Positions 23,401-33,280 are shown, counted from the stretch's first letter. The stretch is DNA of 64,000 nt from Comamonas testosteroni (GCF_030505195.1 NZ_CP129672.1:806001-870000); one strand, 5' to 3'. Numbers and translations: made by a program. The notes: a model not told the origin generated them from the sequence alone.

Positions 23401-23476
23401 TGGTGGGTCCTGCGAGATTCGAACTCGCGACCAACGGATTAAAAGTCCGCTGCTCTACCGACTGAGCTAAAGACCC
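23401..23476 (-). tRNA. tRNA-Lys (anticodon TTT), prophage attachment site
   Basis: 76 nt on the minus strand: 5' GGGTCTT acceptor arm, D-arm GCTC..GAGC, anticodon loop CTTTTAA (TTT), T-arm GCGAG-TTCGAAT-CTCGC, 3' AGGACCC-A and encoded CCA. The 3' end faces the integrase, so the attR core should lie in its 3' half; the tRNA is intact because the phage restores it. The second att copy is outside the window. Confidence 0.95.
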
Positions 23477-23581
23477 TGCCACACATCAAAAGCAGTAGTT
23501 GCCTAATCAGTGGAATGACGTTATTGTAATCTATTTTCCCCGGCTCTTTGCCTAATTCTTGAATTAGTTGGATTAGCTAGG

Positions 23582-24406
23582 TTAGCTGGGTTTGCGAGCC
23601 AATTGATCAAGTACCCAGCCTGCTGCGCACTGACCAAAGGTCGCGGTGACAGCCACGACCGAGCCATAGCCGTGGCAGTTGAGACTGCCATCACCGCCTT
23701 CGATCGAGCAAGACGCATCAGGTGGTGCGACGGCCTCGCGGCTGAACACACAAGTCACCCCCATGCGCTTGCCATCCTTGGGAGCGCCATGCTGCTTGCG
23801 CAATCGGTAGCGCAGCTGCGATAGAAGCGGATCATGGGTCGTCGCACTCAGGTCTGCGATGTCCACCAAGTGGGCCATGCGCTTGCCGCCTGCAGCACCA
23901 ACAGAGATAAAGCACTGCTTGGTTTTGCGCGCATGTGCCGCCATTTCGGCCTTGGCCTTGATCTGATCGCAAGCATCAATCACCGCATCCGCATCGGCCG
24001 GCAAGAGTTGCTGCCAGTTGTCCGGATCGACAAATTCATCGATGCAATTGACCGCGCAGGCCGGATTGATCTCGGCGATGCGGTCACGCATGGCATCGAT
24101 CTTGGCCTGACCGACAGTGCTGGTCAGCGCGTGGATCTGGCGATTGATATTGGACTCGGCCACATGGTCCATATCGATCAGCGTCAAGCGGCTCACGCCG
24201 CTGCGCGCCAGCGCCTCGGCCGTCCATGAACCGACTCCGCCCACACCGACCACCACTACATGGGCCGCGCGAATCTGCGCTGCCCCCTGCACGCCGTACA
24301 GGCGCTCCAAACCGCCAAAGCGGCGCTGCACATCTGCTTCTTCCATAGAAAAAACAGCGCCGGATTGGGGCGCTGTTTCCGCTTGAGGCTGAGAATATTC
24401 GGCCAT
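23582..24406 (-). CDS. tcdA: tRNA threonylcarbamoyladenosine dehydratase
   Basis: 274 aa, E1/MoeB-like fold: ATP-binding 'VVVVGVGGVGSWTAEALARSG', 'LIDMDHVAESNINRQ', and 'CFISVGAAGGK'. TcdA cyclises t6A37 of tRNAs to ct6A. Cys near 'SCSIEGGDGSLNCHGYGS' matches the CsdL/TcdA C-terminus. Last gene of a tolB-pal-cpoB-tcdA row, one-base overlap with cpoB. Confidence 0.92.
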   Translation of the reverse strand: MAEYSQPQAETAPQSGAVFSMEEADVQRRFGGLERLYGVQGAAQIRAAHVVVVGVGGVGSWTAEALARSGVSRLTLIDMDHVAESNINRQIHALTSTVGQAKIDAMRDRIAEINPACAVNCIDEFVDPDNWQQLLPADADAVIDACDQIKAKAEMAAHARKTKQCFISVGAAGGKRMAHLVDIADLSATTHDPLLSQLRYRLRKQHGAPKDGKRMGVTCVFSREAVAPPDASCSIEGGDGSLNCHGYGSVVAVTATFGQCAAGWVLDQLARKPS

Positions 24407-25167
24407 TATTTAAGTGTCGCCAGCTTGGACTTGGCAATCCCTGCGGCTTCCGAGTTCGGATAGGCCTGCAGCAGCTCTTCCAGGGTCTTGCGAGCTGCCT
24501 TGGTGTCCTTGAGTTCCACCAGACAGTTGGCGATGGACAGGGCCGCTTCGGGTGCACGAGCATGCATGGGCGCATTGGTCATGACCGAACGGAAATTGGC
24601 GATGGCATTCTTGTAGTCGCGCGTGGCGTACTGCGAGTTGCCCAGCCAAAAGCGTACCGACGGCGTATAGCCGCTCTTGGGCCATTGGCGCAGGAAAGCG
24701 GCGAAGGCCTGACCGGCCTCGGGGAACTTGCCCGAACGGAACATGCCCAGAGCCTGCTCGAATTCCTGCTGCTCATTGCGATCGGCAGTGAACTCCACGC
24801 CGTCCACAGTCACGCTGACGGGCTCGAACTGGCGCAGACGCTCGTCAAAGCCCTTTGCCAGATCTTTCTGGCCACGCTGCAACTCTGCGACGTCGCGTGT
24901 CAGTTGCTCGTTCTGACCTCGCAGCTTGGCCTGGTCCGACTTGAGCGACTCGATCTGCGACTGCAAGTCCAGCAGGCTGCGGCGGGTTTGCTCCTGCGAT
25001 TGCTGCAGGCTGTCAACGCGCTGGCGCAGTTCGATGATGGCGCGGCGCGCCTCGTCATCACCAAACAGGGCTGCATGAGCGCTGATGGCGGAGCCGGCCA
25101 GCAGGCCGGCCGCTACCAGGCGAGGCAGCGTTGCGTGACGGAGAGTCAACAAGGCCTGCTTCATCAT
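24406..25167 (-). CDS. cpoB: Tol-Pal division coordinator CpoB (YbgF)
   Basis: 253 aa. Signal peptide, then a coiled coil (about 40-110, 'ELRQRVDSLQQSQEQTRRSL'), then TPR repeats ('EFEQALGMFRSGKFPEAGQA'). CpoB links Tol-Pal outer-membrane constriction with septal peptidoglycan synthesis. Stop and start overlap pal directly. Confidence 0.92.
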   Translation of the reverse strand: MMKQALLTLRHATLPRLVAAGLLAGSAISAHAALFGDDEARRAIIELRQRVDSLQQSQEQTRRSLLDLQSQIESLKSDQAKLRGQNEQLTRDVAELQRGQKDLAKGFDERLRQFEPVSVTVDGVEFTADRNEQQEFEQALGMFRSGKFPEAGQAFAAFLRQWPKSGYTPSVRFWLGNSQYATRDYKNAIANFRSVMTNAPMHARAPEAALSIANCLVELKDTKAARKTLEELLQAYPNSEAAGIAKSKLATLK

Positions 25168-25694
25168 TAACGGTAGTTGATTTCAACGCGACGGTTTTGG
25201 GCGTAAGCGTCTTCGCCATGACCTTCAGCAGCGGGCTTTTCCTTGCCGTAGCTCACCGCTTCAACCTGCGCGTCGTTCACGCCCAGCAGGCCCAGAGAGC
25301 GGCGCACGGCTTCAGCGCGCTTTTGACCCAGGGCCAGGTTGTATTCACGGCCGCCGCGCTCGTCGGTATGGCCTTCCAGCTGCACCTTGGCCGCGGGGTT
25401 GGCCTTGATGAACTTGGCATGGGCTTCGATCTGGGGCTGTGCATCAGCCTTGACAGAGTAGCTGTCAAAGTCGAAGTAGACGATGCGGCTGACGCCCTGA
25501 GGGCCGGCCTTGGACGCTGCGGAACCTGTCAGGTCCACGCCCGACACGCCACTTTGGCCCTGGCCGCTGGTGCCTGCACCCTGGCTGGACAGCGAACCGT
25601 CAACGGGCTTGTCGTCCAGCTTGACGCCAGAGCTGCAACCAGCGACCAGCGCGGTCACAGCCAAAGCCAGGGAAAGACGTTTGATAGTCAACAT
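25167..25694 (-). CDS. pal: Peptidoglycan-associated lipoprotein Pal
   Basis: 175 aa from MLTIKRLSLALAV. Lipobox 'LVAGC' with lipid-bearing Cys near residue 19, a Ser/Gly-rich tether, then the OmpA-like domain with 'YFDFDSYSVK', 'LEGHTDERGGREYNLALGQ', 'VSYGKEKP'. Anchors the outer membrane to peptidoglycan and binds TolB. Confidence 0.95.
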   Translation of the reverse strand: MLTIKRLSLALAVTALVAGCSSGVKLDDKPVDGSLSSQGAGTSGQGQSGVSGVDLTGSAASKAGPQGVSRIVYFDFDSYSVKADAQPQIEAHAKFIKANPAAKVQLEGHTDERGGREYNLALGQKRAEAVRRSLGLLGVNDAQVEAVSYGKEKPAAEGHGEDAYAQNRRVEINYR

Positions 25695-25761
25695 GAGATT
25701 TCTCCGAACAGTCCACAATGGACTTCATCACTAGAAAGAAAGAGGGAAAGCAAACTTCAGA

Positions 25762-27081
25762 TCACTGTTTTTGGAACGGGCCCCAGTCGGGCTCACGTAT
25801 GTCTCCACTTGCACCTGCCAGACGTGCCTTGATCTTGCCGTCCAGCGTGGTGGTCATGAGCGCTTCACGGCCTCCCTGAATGGTGGCGTAAACAATCAGA
25901 CGGCTATTGGGCGCAAAACTCGGGCTTTCGTCTGCCGTGGTGTCCGTGACGGAGTTCACTGTGCCTGTCGCCAGATCCATGACCTGGAGCTTGAAGCCAC
26001 CGCCCACGCGGGAGACATAGGCTAGCCATTTGCCGTCGGGGCTGATGGCCGGCGAGATGTTGTAGTTGCCGGTGAAGGTCACTCGCTCGGCACTGCCGCC
26101 CGAGGACGAGACCTTGTAGACCTGAGGTGCTCCGCCGCGATCGCTGACGAAGTAAATGGTGCGACCGTCACTGGAGAAGCAGGGCTCGGTATCGATGCCG
26201 CTGCTTTGCATGAGACGGCGGGGCTCACCGCCCTGGGCGCTGAGCAGATACAGCTGCGAGCCACCGTCGCGGCTCAGCGTCACGGCCAGACGGCTGCCAT
26301 CGGGCGACCAGGCGGGAGCGCTGTTGGAGCCGCGGAAGTTGGCCAGCAGACGACGATGGCCGCTGGCAACATCGTGCACGTAGACCACGGGCTTGCGTGA
26401 CTCGAAGGACACATAGGCCAGTTGCGTGCCGTTGGGCGCCCAGGCTGGGGAAATGATGGGCTCGGGGCTGGACAGCGCAGATTGGGCATTCTCGCCGTCC
26501 GCATCGGCAATCCACAGGCGGTAATGAGCACCGGCCTTGGTCACATAGGCAATGCGGGTGGAGAAAATGCCTTTCTCGCCCGTGAGCTTTTCATAGATGT
26601 AGTCGGCAATGCGGTGGGCCACGAGGCGCAGATCGCCGGTGGTGACTGCGAAGCCCTGACCACCCAGGTCCTGGCCCTTGACCACATCCCAAAGACGGAA
26701 GCGCACATCCCAGCGGCCATCGGCCAGACGCGTGATGCTGCCGGTCGCCAGCGAATCGGCACCCTTTTGGCGCCACAGGGCCACATCGGGACGGGAGGTT
26801 TCGTCAAGCGCCATGCCTGAGGCATCCACGCCGCGGAACTGTCCGCTGCGCTCCAGGTCGGCCTGGATGATGGCGGAAATCTTCTGCGGGGCCGAGCCTT
26901 CCCCCTTGAACTGGGCAATTGCGATCGGCAACTGTGTCAGGCCCACGCCTGTTACCTCAACCCTGAACTGGGCCAGTGCCGGAAGGGCCGGCGTGGCGGC
27001 TAACGTTGCCAGCATGGCTCTGCGGGAAGCGCGCGGCCCTGCCGCCCAGGTTGTCAGGGATGGAAGTCGGTCAATAGTCAT
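25762..27081 (-). CDS. tolB: Tol-Pal translocation protein TolB
   Basis: 439 aa. Exported: 'SRRAMLATLAATPALPALAQ' is Tat-like in look. N-terminal alpha/beta domain (about 38-165), then a six-blade beta-propeller with repeats such as 'SPAWAPNGTQLAYVS', 'APAWSPDGSRLAVT', 'SPAISPDGKWLAYVS'. Signals between TolA and Pal. tolQRA are not upstream; the neighbour is divergent msbA. Confidence 0.94.
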   Translation of the reverse strand: MTIDRLPSLTTWAAGPRASRRAMLATLAATPALPALAQFRVEVTGVGLTQLPIAIAQFKGEGSAPQKISAIIQADLERSGQFRGVDASGMALDETSRPDVALWRQKGADSLATGSITRLADGRWDVRFRLWDVVKGQDLGGQGFAVTTGDLRLVAHRIADYIYEKLTGEKGIFSTRIAYVTKAGAHYRLWIADADGENAQSALSSPEPIISPAWAPNGTQLAYVSFESRKPVVYVHDVASGHRRLLANFRGSNSAPAWSPDGSRLAVTLSRDGGSQLYLLSAQGGEPRRLMQSSGIDTEPCFSSDGRTIYFVSDRGGAPQVYKVSSSGGSAERVTFTGNYNISPAISPDGKWLAYVSRVGGGFKLQVMDLATGTVNSVTDTTADESPSFAPNSRLIVYATIQGGREALMTTTLDGKIKARLAGASGDIREPDWGPFQKQ

Positions 27082-27381
27082 TGGCAGCCATCAAAATTTC
27101 CGGAATTGCCCGGTACAAACACAAGCGCGAATGTTACACACACTGACGGATTCCTGATGTAAGAACGTGCTCAGTAGGGTGATCAAACGCAAGTGTCCCA
27201 AAACTTTCAGATCGGGAGCATGCCAGAGTCTGCGTGAGTGCAGAGGCAATCCCCTCGCCGATTCTGCCGCAGGCTGGCGCTTTATATTCAAACAGGCATA
27301 GTTGGTTACAACTTCATCCCGAATTTCATCTATTGAGATCACTGTCGACTCCAAAAGCACAAGCCCTAAAATCACGCGCTT
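27082..27381. promoter_or_regulatory. tolB-msbA divergent intergenic region
   Basis: 300 bases without a gene, holding the promoters of the leftward tol genes and of msbA. A -10-like TAAAAT lies near 27366 ahead of msbA, with only a weak -35. Nothing else is evident. Confidence 0.4.
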
Positions 27382-29250
27382 ATGCAAGCCACACCGCCCC
27401 CATCGCCGAGCGAGACCTCCAAGGCCGTCACGGCCCCAGCTCCCGCTCAAGCAGCACCCGTCCATCCATCCGAGCTGCCGCTGATGCAGCGCCTCAAGCG
27501 CCTGACGCCTTATTTCTCGGGCCAGCGCTGGGCCTGGGGTCTGGCCATCCTGGCCACGCTGGTGGGGGCAGCAACCGAGCCCGCCATGCCGGCACTGCTC
27601 AAGCCTTTGCTCGACAGTGGTTTTACGACAGGGTCGCTGCCGCTGTGGACGGTGCCGGTGTTTCTGATCGGCCTGTTCGTCGTTCGCGGCCTGGCCCAGT
27701 TCACGGGACAGTACGCGCTGGCACGCATCACCAATGACGGCATGCTGGGTCTGCGCCAGAAGCTCTTCGAGCGCCTGCTGGCCGCAGACATGAGCCTGTT
27801 TTCCAGGCAATCGGCCTCCGCGCTGTCCAACACCATCGTCTACGAGGTGCAGACCGGCGCCCAGCAGTTGGTGCAGGCCATGATGAGCATCTCTCGCGAC
27901 GGCTTCACGCTGATCGCCCTGCTCGGCTACCTGATCTATCTGAACTGGCAGCTCACGCTGATCGTGGCCTTCATGGTGCCGGGTGTGGCCTGGGTCATGA
28001 AGACGCTGTCGCGCCGTCTGTACCGCATCACCAAGTCCAGCCAGACGGCCACCGACGAGCTGGCCTATGTGGTGGAGGAGAACGTGCTGGCCCACCGCAT
28101 GGTGCGCCTGCATGGCGCCCAGGCTTCGCAGCAGTCGCGCTTTGGCGAGCTGAGCCGTCAGCTGCGCGGCCTGAACACCAAGGCCACCATCGCCTCGGCC
28201 GCCATGACGCCGCTGACCCAGGTGCTGGCGGCAATTGCGCTGTCGGTGATTCTGTGCATCGCCCTGTGGCAAAGCCGCGAAGGCGGCGCCGCCATCGGCT
28301 CGGCCAGCGTGCAGGATGTGACCGTGGGCGGCTTTGCCGCCTTCATCTCGGCCATGCTGATGCTGATTGCGCCCATCCGCCGCATGGCCGATGTGGCCAA
28401 CCCCATCACGCGCGGCGTGGCCGCACTGGAGCGTGGCCTGGCCCTGCTCGAAGGCTCCACCGACGAGCAAGGCGGCAGCTTCAAGCCCACCGCCAAGGTC
28501 AGCGGCGCACTGCAGCTGAGCGATGTGAGCGTGCAGTTCGGCCCAGACAAGGCTCCGGCCCTCTCGCACCTGAGCCTGAATGTCAAGGCCGGCGAGGTCG
28601 TTGCCCTGGTCGGCCCGTCCGGTGCCGGCAAGACCACGCTGGTCAATCTGCTGCCCCGCTTTTTCTCGCCCACCAGCGGCCAGATCATGCTGGAAGGCGT
28701 GCCCGTGGCCGACTGGGACCTGAACACGCTGCGCCAGCAGTTCGCCATGGTCAGCCAGGACGTGGTCATGCTCAACGACAGCGTCGCGGCCAATGTGGCG
28801 CTGGGCAAGGATATTGACGAGGCCCTCGTCTGGTCCGCGCTGGAGGCCGCCAATCTGGGCGACTTTGTGCGCAATCTGCCTCAGGGCCTGCACACCCTGG
28901 TGGGCCACAATGCCAGCCAGCTCTCGGGCGGTCAGCGCCAGCGCCTGGCCATTGCCCGCGCGCTCTACAAGGACGCACCGATCCTCATTCTGGACGAAGC
29001 CACCTCGGCGCTGGACAACGAGTCCGAGCGCCTGGTCCAGCAGGCCCTGAACCGGCTGATGCAGGGCCGCACCACGCTGGTCATCGCCCACCGCCTGTCC
29101 ACCATCGAGCATGCGGACCGCGTGGTCGTCATGGAGCGCGGCCAGATCGCCGAGCAAGGCTCGCATGCGCAGCTGATGGAGCTCGGCGGCCTCTATGCCC
29201 GCCTGCACAACCAGGTGCGCAGCTCGACCCCCGGAGAGCCTCAAATTTAA
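27382..29250 (+). CDS. msbA: Lipid A / lipid flippase ABC transporter MsbA
   Basis: 622 aa half-transporter. Six membrane helices (about 55-330) and an ATPase domain: Walker A 'GPSGAGKTTLV', signature 'LSGGQRQRLAIARAL', Walker B 'ILILDEATSALD', H-loop 'IAHRLST'. Flips lipid A core to the periplasmic face. N-terminal 35 residues are an extra Pro/Ala-rich tail. A 717-codon antisense frame here is a shadow. Confidence 0.9.
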   Translation: MQATPPPSPSETSKAVTAPAPAQAAPVHPSELPLMQRLKRLTPYFSGQRWAWGLAILATLVGAATEPAMPALLKPLLDSGFTTGSLPLWTVPVFLIGLFVVRGLAQFTGQYALARITNDGMLGLRQKLFERLLAADMSLFSRQSASALSNTIVYEVQTGAQQLVQAMMSISRDGFTLIALLGYLIYLNWQLTLIVAFMVPGVAWVMKTLSRRLYRITKSSQTATDELAYVVEENVLAHRMVRLHGAQASQQSRFGELSRQLRGLNTKATIASAAMTPLTQVLAAIALSVILCIALWQSREGGAAIGSASVQDVTVGGFAAFISAMLMLIAPIRRMADVANPITRGVAALERGLALLEGSTDEQGGSFKPTAKVSGALQLSDVSVQFGPDKAPALSHLSLNVKAGEVVALVGPSGAGKTTLVNLLPRFFSPTSGQIMLEGVPVADWDLNTLRQQFAMVSQDVVMLNDSVAANVALGKDIDEALVWSALEAANLGDFVRNLPQGLHTLVGHNASQLSGGQRQRLAIARALYKDAPILILDEATSALDNESERLVQQALNRLMQGRTTLVIAHRLSTIEHADRVVVMERGQIAEQGSHAQLMELGGLYARLHNQVRSSTPGEPQI

Positions 29251-29271
29251 TAGCTGCTACCGCATGTAAAC

Positions 29272-29309
29272 AAAGGACTTCAGAGTCAAATGACCATGAA
29301 GTCCTTTTT
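29272..29309 (+). terminator. Terminator after msbA
   Basis: AAAGGACTTCA (29272-29282) and TGAAGTCCTTT (29297-29307) with more T behind; good intrinsic terminator, usable from both sides. Confidence 0.8.
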
Positions 29310-29310
29310 C

Positions 29311-29340
29311 ATTAAGCGCTAGCAGCTATCAAAATAGAAT
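29311..29340. repeat. Dispersed intergenic repeat, copy 1
   Basis: TAAGCGCTAGCAGCTATCAA and following AAATAGAA. Matches 24 of 30 positions at 38271-38300. Both copies sit just downstream of a leftward gene end. Similar 'AGCAGCTATCAAAA' strings are, as I recall, frequent between genes in Comamonadaceae. Confidence 0.5.
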
Positions 29341-29363
29341 TAGCCGTTGCTGAACCCCATTCG

Positions 29364-30092
29364 CTACCAGCTCCCGCGCGGGGGCTGGGTACGGCGCTCG
29401 TGCTGCAGCGCCTTGCCCAGCAAATCGACCATGTACTGCCGGTCCACGAGCCTGGCGAAGTCCGCTGCCGTCATATTGCGCTGGTTGCGCAGCGTGATGT
29501 CCGCGCCCTCCTGCAGCAGCAGTCTGACCACGGCTTCACTGCTGTACTGGGCGGCCAGCATCAGCGGCGTGCTGCCGTTGGGCGAAGCGGCATCGATATA
29601 GGCGCTTTCTTCGAGCAGCAGCTTGATGATGTCCAGCGTCTGCGGCGTATCGGCCGAGGCCGCATAGTGCAGCGGGGCCCAGCCCTCGCGATTGACGTCG
29701 GCGCCGCGCTTGATCAGCTCGCGCACAATATCGAGGTGCCCCTTGATGCAGGCCATCATCAGCGGCGTCTCGTTCTGGCGCGAGGCCAGATTGACATCGA
29801 TGCGAGGCGCCTTGAGCAGCACATCGAAGACCTGGAGCGAGTCCTGATGCAGGGCCGCCACCAGCCCCGGGCGCCCGCGCGAATCCAGGGTGTTGGCATT
29901 GAAGCCGCGAAAGATCAGATTCACCATGACACGGGCGTTGTCGCTGACCAGCGCCCGCGAATAGTCCTCGTAGTCATTGGCCAGGGCCAGCCCTGGCAGG
30001 CCCGCCACCCCGACGACAGCAGCACCGGCCCAGCGCAGACTCTGGCGGCGGCTCAATGACGATGCAATCGATGGGGCAGCAAAAAGGCTCAT
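29364..30092 (-). CDS. Exported ankyrin-repeat protein
   Basis: 242 aa. N-terminal 'SRRQSLRWAGAAVVGVAGLP' is a twin-Arg-type signal ending near 'ALA'. Then about five ankyrin repeats (60-225), e.g. 'NETPLMMACIKGHLDIVREL', 'GWAPLHYAASADTPQTLDII', 'GSTPLMLAAQYSSEAVVRLL'. Periplasmic protein-binding scaffold of unknown partner; four-base overlap with tatD start, so co-translated. Confidence 0.85.
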   Translation of the reverse strand: MSLFAAPSIASSLSRRQSLRWAGAAVVGVAGLPGLALANDYEDYSRALVSDNARVMVNLIFRGFNANTLDSRGRPGLVAALHQDSLQVFDVLLKAPRIDVNLASRQNETPLMMACIKGHLDIVRELIKRGADVNREGWAPLHYAASADTPQTLDIIKLLLEESAYIDAASPNGSTPLMLAAQYSSEAVVRLLLQEGADITLRNQRNMTAADFARLVDRQYMVDLLGKALQHERRTQPPRGSW

Positions 30093-30919
30093 GCACTCGC
30101 TCCAGAGTTCGCTGACAAGGTCACGCCCTTGAACAGGCGGTCAAAGTTGGCACTGGTGGCGGCAGCCACCTCCTCGATGGAGATGCCGCGCACCTGGGCA
30201 ATCTGCTTGGCCACAAAGGGCACGTAGGAAGGATTATTGGTCTTGCCGCGATAGGGCACGGGGGCGAGATAGGGACTGTCGGTTTCTATCAACAGCCTGT
30301 CCAGTGGCACGAACGCCGCCACGTCCCGCAGGTGCTGGGCATTCTTGAAGGTCACAATGCCTGACAAAGAGATGTAGTAACCCATGTCCAGACCGGCACG
30401 GGCCACTTCGGCGGTTTCGGTGAAACAGTGAAAGACACCTCCGGCCTGGGTGCCGGAATCCGCCTCGCCGCACTCGCGCAAAATGCCCAGGGTGTCGTCG
30501 GAGCTGCTGCGGGTGTGGATGACCAGCGGCTTTTGCGTGATCTGCGCAGCCCTGATATGCGTGCGAAAACGCTCGCGCTGCCATTCCAGATCGGCAATCG
30601 TGCGACCGCCCTTGCGATCTTCCATGCCGTAGTAATCGAGCCCGGTCTCGCCGATCGCCACCACACGCGGCAGTGCCGCGCGCTCCACCAGGTCCTGCAC
30701 GCTGGGCTCGGTCATGTCTTCGGTGTCGGGGTGCACGCCCACGGTGGCCCAGAAATTGTCGTAGTCCAGCGCCAGCTGGTGCACTTCGGGAAACTCTTCC
30801 ATCGTCGTGCTGATGCACAGCGCGCGCGTGACCTTGGCAGCAGCCATGGCTTCGCGGATCTGCGCGATGTTGGCACTCAGTTCGGGAAAATTCAGGTGAC
30901 AGTGGGAATCGGTAAACAT
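30089..30919 (-). CDS. tatD: TatD-family metal-dependent deoxyribonuclease
   Basis: 276 aa. Metal ligands: 'FTDSHCHLNF', Glu in 'AIGETGLDYYG', 'PLVIHTRSS', 'GVFHCFTETAE', Asp in 'LIETDSPYLAP'. A TIM-barrel hydrolase acting on DNA 3' ends or in D-Tyr-tRNA type repair, depending on the member. Family member assignment (TatD versus YcfH) is not certain; the place beside pilZ-holB-tmk suggests the YcfH type. Confidence 0.88.
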   Translation of the reverse strand: MFTDSHCHLNFPELSANIAQIREAMAAAKVTRALCISTTMEEFPEVHQLALDYDNFWATVGVHPDTEDMTEPSVQDLVERAALPRVVAIGETGLDYYGMEDRKGGRTIADLEWQRERFRTHIRAAQITQKPLVIHTRSSSDDTLGILRECGEADSGTQAGGVFHCFTETAEVARAGLDMGYYISLSGIVTFKNAQHLRDVAAFVPLDRLLIETDSPYLAPVPYRGKTNNPSYVPFVAKQIAQVRGISIEEVAAATSANFDRLFKGVTLSANSGASA

Positions 30920-31032
30920 AGAAATTGGACCGCCCCTGAGCGGCTGCGCCGGCTTCCCCAGGGAACGACGCCATCGCGGCGAGACAGCTATTGCTCGGCG
31001 TCTCTGATGTGGGAGCGCGCCAGTATTAATAA

Positions 31033-31389
31033 TCAGATTGTCTGGGTCGGCTTCTCGGAGCTCAGGGCCGTGCCCAGAATCTGCTCGATCTTGGCCCTGA
31101 GCTCGGCGGACTTGGCATCCTTGGGAAACTGGATACCCACGCCCTGGGTTCGATTGCCGGAAGCACGCTCGGGTGTCACCCAGGCCACACGGCCCGCGAC
31201 CGGGTAGCGCTGCGGATCATCGGGCAGGGTCAGCAGCACGTAGACATCATCGCCCAAGCGATAGTCACGCTGCGTGGGCACAAAAATCCCCCCTTCGGTG
31301 AACAACGGAATATAGGCGGCATACAGCGCCGCCTTCTCCTTGATCGCCAACTGCATCACGCTGGGACGAGGGGTGGTAATTGCGTTCAT
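31033..31389 (-). CDS. pilZ: PilZ-domain protein (type IV pilus assembly)
   Basis: 118 aa from MNAITTPRPSVMQLAI. PilZ fold: 'FVPTQRDYRLGDDVYVLLTL' and 'VAGRVAWVTPERASGNRTQG' then 'GVGIQFP'. It lacks the RxxxR c-di-GMP motif at the N-terminus, as in genuine PilZ, which acts with FimX/PilB in pilus assembly. The holB-pilZ neighbourhood is the usual one. Confidence 0.88.
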   Translation of the reverse strand: MNAITTPRPSVMQLAIKEKAALYAAYIPLFTEGGIFVPTQRDYRLGDDVYVLLTLPDDPQRYPVAGRVAWVTPERASGNRTQGVGIQFPKDAKSAELRAKIEQILGTALSSEKPTQTI

Positions 31390-31479
31390 AGTGGGTAGCA
31401 GAATTCTTGTGATGGCCGGGCGGCGCAAATCGCAAGGTTAACACCCGAGAAAATTTTGACCAAGCCCATGCCGCATGAC

Positions 31480-32505
31480 CTAGCGAGCGGCTCTGGCGGC
31501 TTTGCCCGAGATCAGCACCGCCCGTGCCCTGGAGGCCAGGGCTTCCGTCATCAGCCCGGCATTGAAGGGGTGATCGGCCGTGCGCGCCGCCTGCACCAGC
31601 TCGCGCGACCATTCGGCCAGCAGCGCCATGGGCAGCGGCTTGCCCGGCAGATCGGCAGGCGAGAAATACCGGGGCTCGCCGCCGCCGGCCAGAGTCATCA
31701 GGTCGTGGCAGATTTTCTGCAGCGCCTGCACGGCATCCACCGGCGCAAAAGCCGCCAGAGCAGCCACATCCCCCTTGGCCAGCTGCCTTGGCAACTGCGC
31801 CCAGGCGGCGGCCTTGCCCGCGTCCGCCGCCATGCGCAGCGCATCGCCGGGTCGACCGCCGGTAGCCTGCAGGGCCGCGGCGGCATCGGGCTCGTTCAGT
31901 CCTTGCGCCTGCAGCCACTGCGCGGCCTCGGCTGCGGCAGGCCAGGTCATGGTGTGCGTCAGGCAGCGGCTGCGAATGGTGGGCAGCAACTGGTGGGCGG
32001 CCTCGCTGGCCAGCACGAAGCGGGTGTCTCCGGGCGGCTCCTCCAGCGTCTTGAGCAAGGCATTGGCAGTAATCGCATTCATTTGCTCGGCCGGGTAGAC
32101 CAGCACGGCCTTGCCACGGCCGCGCGCGCTGGTGCGCTGGCAGAACTCCACGGCATCGCGCATGGCATCTACGCGGATTTCCTTGCTGGGCTTGCGCTTT
32201 TTGTCGTCAATGTCGGCCTGGGCTTTTTCCGGCAGCGGCCAGCCCAGCGCCATCATCTGCACCTCGGGCATGAGCACGCACAGATCGGCATGGGCACGCA
32301 CCTCGATGGCATGGCAGCTGGCGCAGTGGCCGCAAGCGCCTTGCGCAGACGGCTGCTCGCAAAGCCAGGCGCGCACCAGCGACAAGCCCAGTGCGTACTG
32401 ACCCAGACCCGAAGGTCCTTGCAGCAGCCAGGCATGACCGCGCTGGGCCAGCAAGCGGCCACGCTGCGCAGCGATCCAGGGTGCTTCGAGATCAGAGGCG
32501 CTCAT
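31480..32505 (-). CDS. holB: DNA polymerase III subunit delta'
   Basis: 341 aa from [17 protein letters not shown]+ clamp-loader fold: '[20 protein letters not shown]' (degenerate Walker A, as usual for delta'), zinc module '[11 protein letters not shown]', '[19 protein letters not shown]' and sensor 'RSRCLTHT'. Part of the clamp loader that opens the beta clamp. Start overlaps tmk by four bases. Confidence 0.93.
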   Translation of the reverse strand: MSASDLEAPWIAAQRGRLLAQRGHAWLLQGPSGLGQYALGLSLVRAWLCEQPSAQGACGHCASCHAIEVRAHADLCVLMPEVQMMALGWPLPEKAQADIDDKKRKPSKEIRVDAMRDAVEFCQRTSARGRGKAVLVYPAEQMNAITANALLKTLEEPPGDTRFVLASEAAHQLLPTIRSRCLTHTMTWPAAAEAAQWLQAQGLNEPDAAAALQATGGRPGDALRMAADAGKAAAWAQLPRQLAKGDVAALAAFAPVDAVQALQKICHDLMTLAGGGEPRYFSPADLPGKPLPMALLAEWSRELVQAARTADHPFNAGLMTEALASRARAVLISGKAARAAR

Positions 32506-33191
32506 GACTTGCTGCCCACCATGATGGCCAGCCAGCCCTTGCGCACCACGGCCTGGGTGATCTGCTGCCACACGGCGTGGCGGCTGGCATGGGCATCGAT
32601 GCGCACAAAGCGCTGAGGTGCCGTCCGGGCGCGCTCGGCATAGCCTTGGGCCACACGGGCAAAGAACTCGCCGGGCTGGGCTTCGAAACGGTCGGGAACA
32701 CGGGCCGTGGTCAGGCGCTCGGCCGCCACTTCGGCGGGCAGGTCAAACCATAGCGTCATGTCGGGCTCGCGCATGAAATCCGGGGCCTGCCCTGCCTGCA
32801 GCGCAGTACCGGTCTGCGCCATGCGCTCCAGAACCGATAGTTGCTCCCAGCTGAAGCCGCGGCCAGCGCCCTGGTAGGCAAAAGTGGCGTCGGTAAAGCG
32901 GTCGCTGATGACCACCTCGCCACGCGCCAGCGCCGGCTCTATGACCTGCACCAGATGGTCGCGCCGGGCCGCAAAGGCGATCAGCGCCTCGGTCAGCGGA
33001 TCCATGGCGTCATGCAGCATCAGGGCCCGCAGCTTTTCGGCCAGCGGCGTGCCACCAGGCTCGCGCGTGAGCGTGACCACCCGGCCCTGGTCGCGAAAAG
33101 CCTGGGCCAGGGCCTCGATATGCGAGGACTTGCCCGCGCCGTCGATGCCTTCAAAACTGATGAACAGACCCTTGGATAAAGCTGTACTCAC
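32502..33191 (-). CDS. tmk: Thymidylate kinase
   Basis: 229 aa from GTG 33189-33191, chosen because GAGGAAAT stands ahead of it and upstream codons add an unlikely extension. P-loop '[12 protein letters not shown]', DRY-like '[20 protein letters not shown]', LID region '[14 protein letters not shown]'. Makes dTDP from dTMP. Confidence 0.93.
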   Translation of the reverse strand: MSTALSKGLFISFEGIDGAGKSSHIEALAQAFRDQGRVVTLTREPGGTPLAEKLRALMLHDAMDPLTEALIAFAARRDHLVQVIEPALARGEVVISDRFTDATFAYQGAGRGFSWEQLSVLERMAQTGTALQAGQAPDFMREPDMTLWFDLPAEVAAERLTTARVPDRFEAQPGEFFARVAQGYAERARTAPQRFVRIDAHASRHAVWQQITQAVVRKGWLAIMVGSKS

Positions 33192-33280
33192 TGATATTTC
33201 CTCTAGTGCAGCGCATGGCGGCACCAGTTGTTTGATTCGACACAGGGCACAGGCCAGGGCCTGCCGCCCTCAAAGATTGC

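Noticed and set aside
23401..23476. A second att core within the window
   Set aside because: The tRNA-Lys 3' half does not recur elsewhere in the window by eye; the left prophage end is outside.
27091..29244. 717-codon open frame antisense to msbA
   Set aside because: Exact shadow of a fully supported ABC transporter; Gln/His/Gly-rich composition typical of antisense frames in GC-rich DNA.
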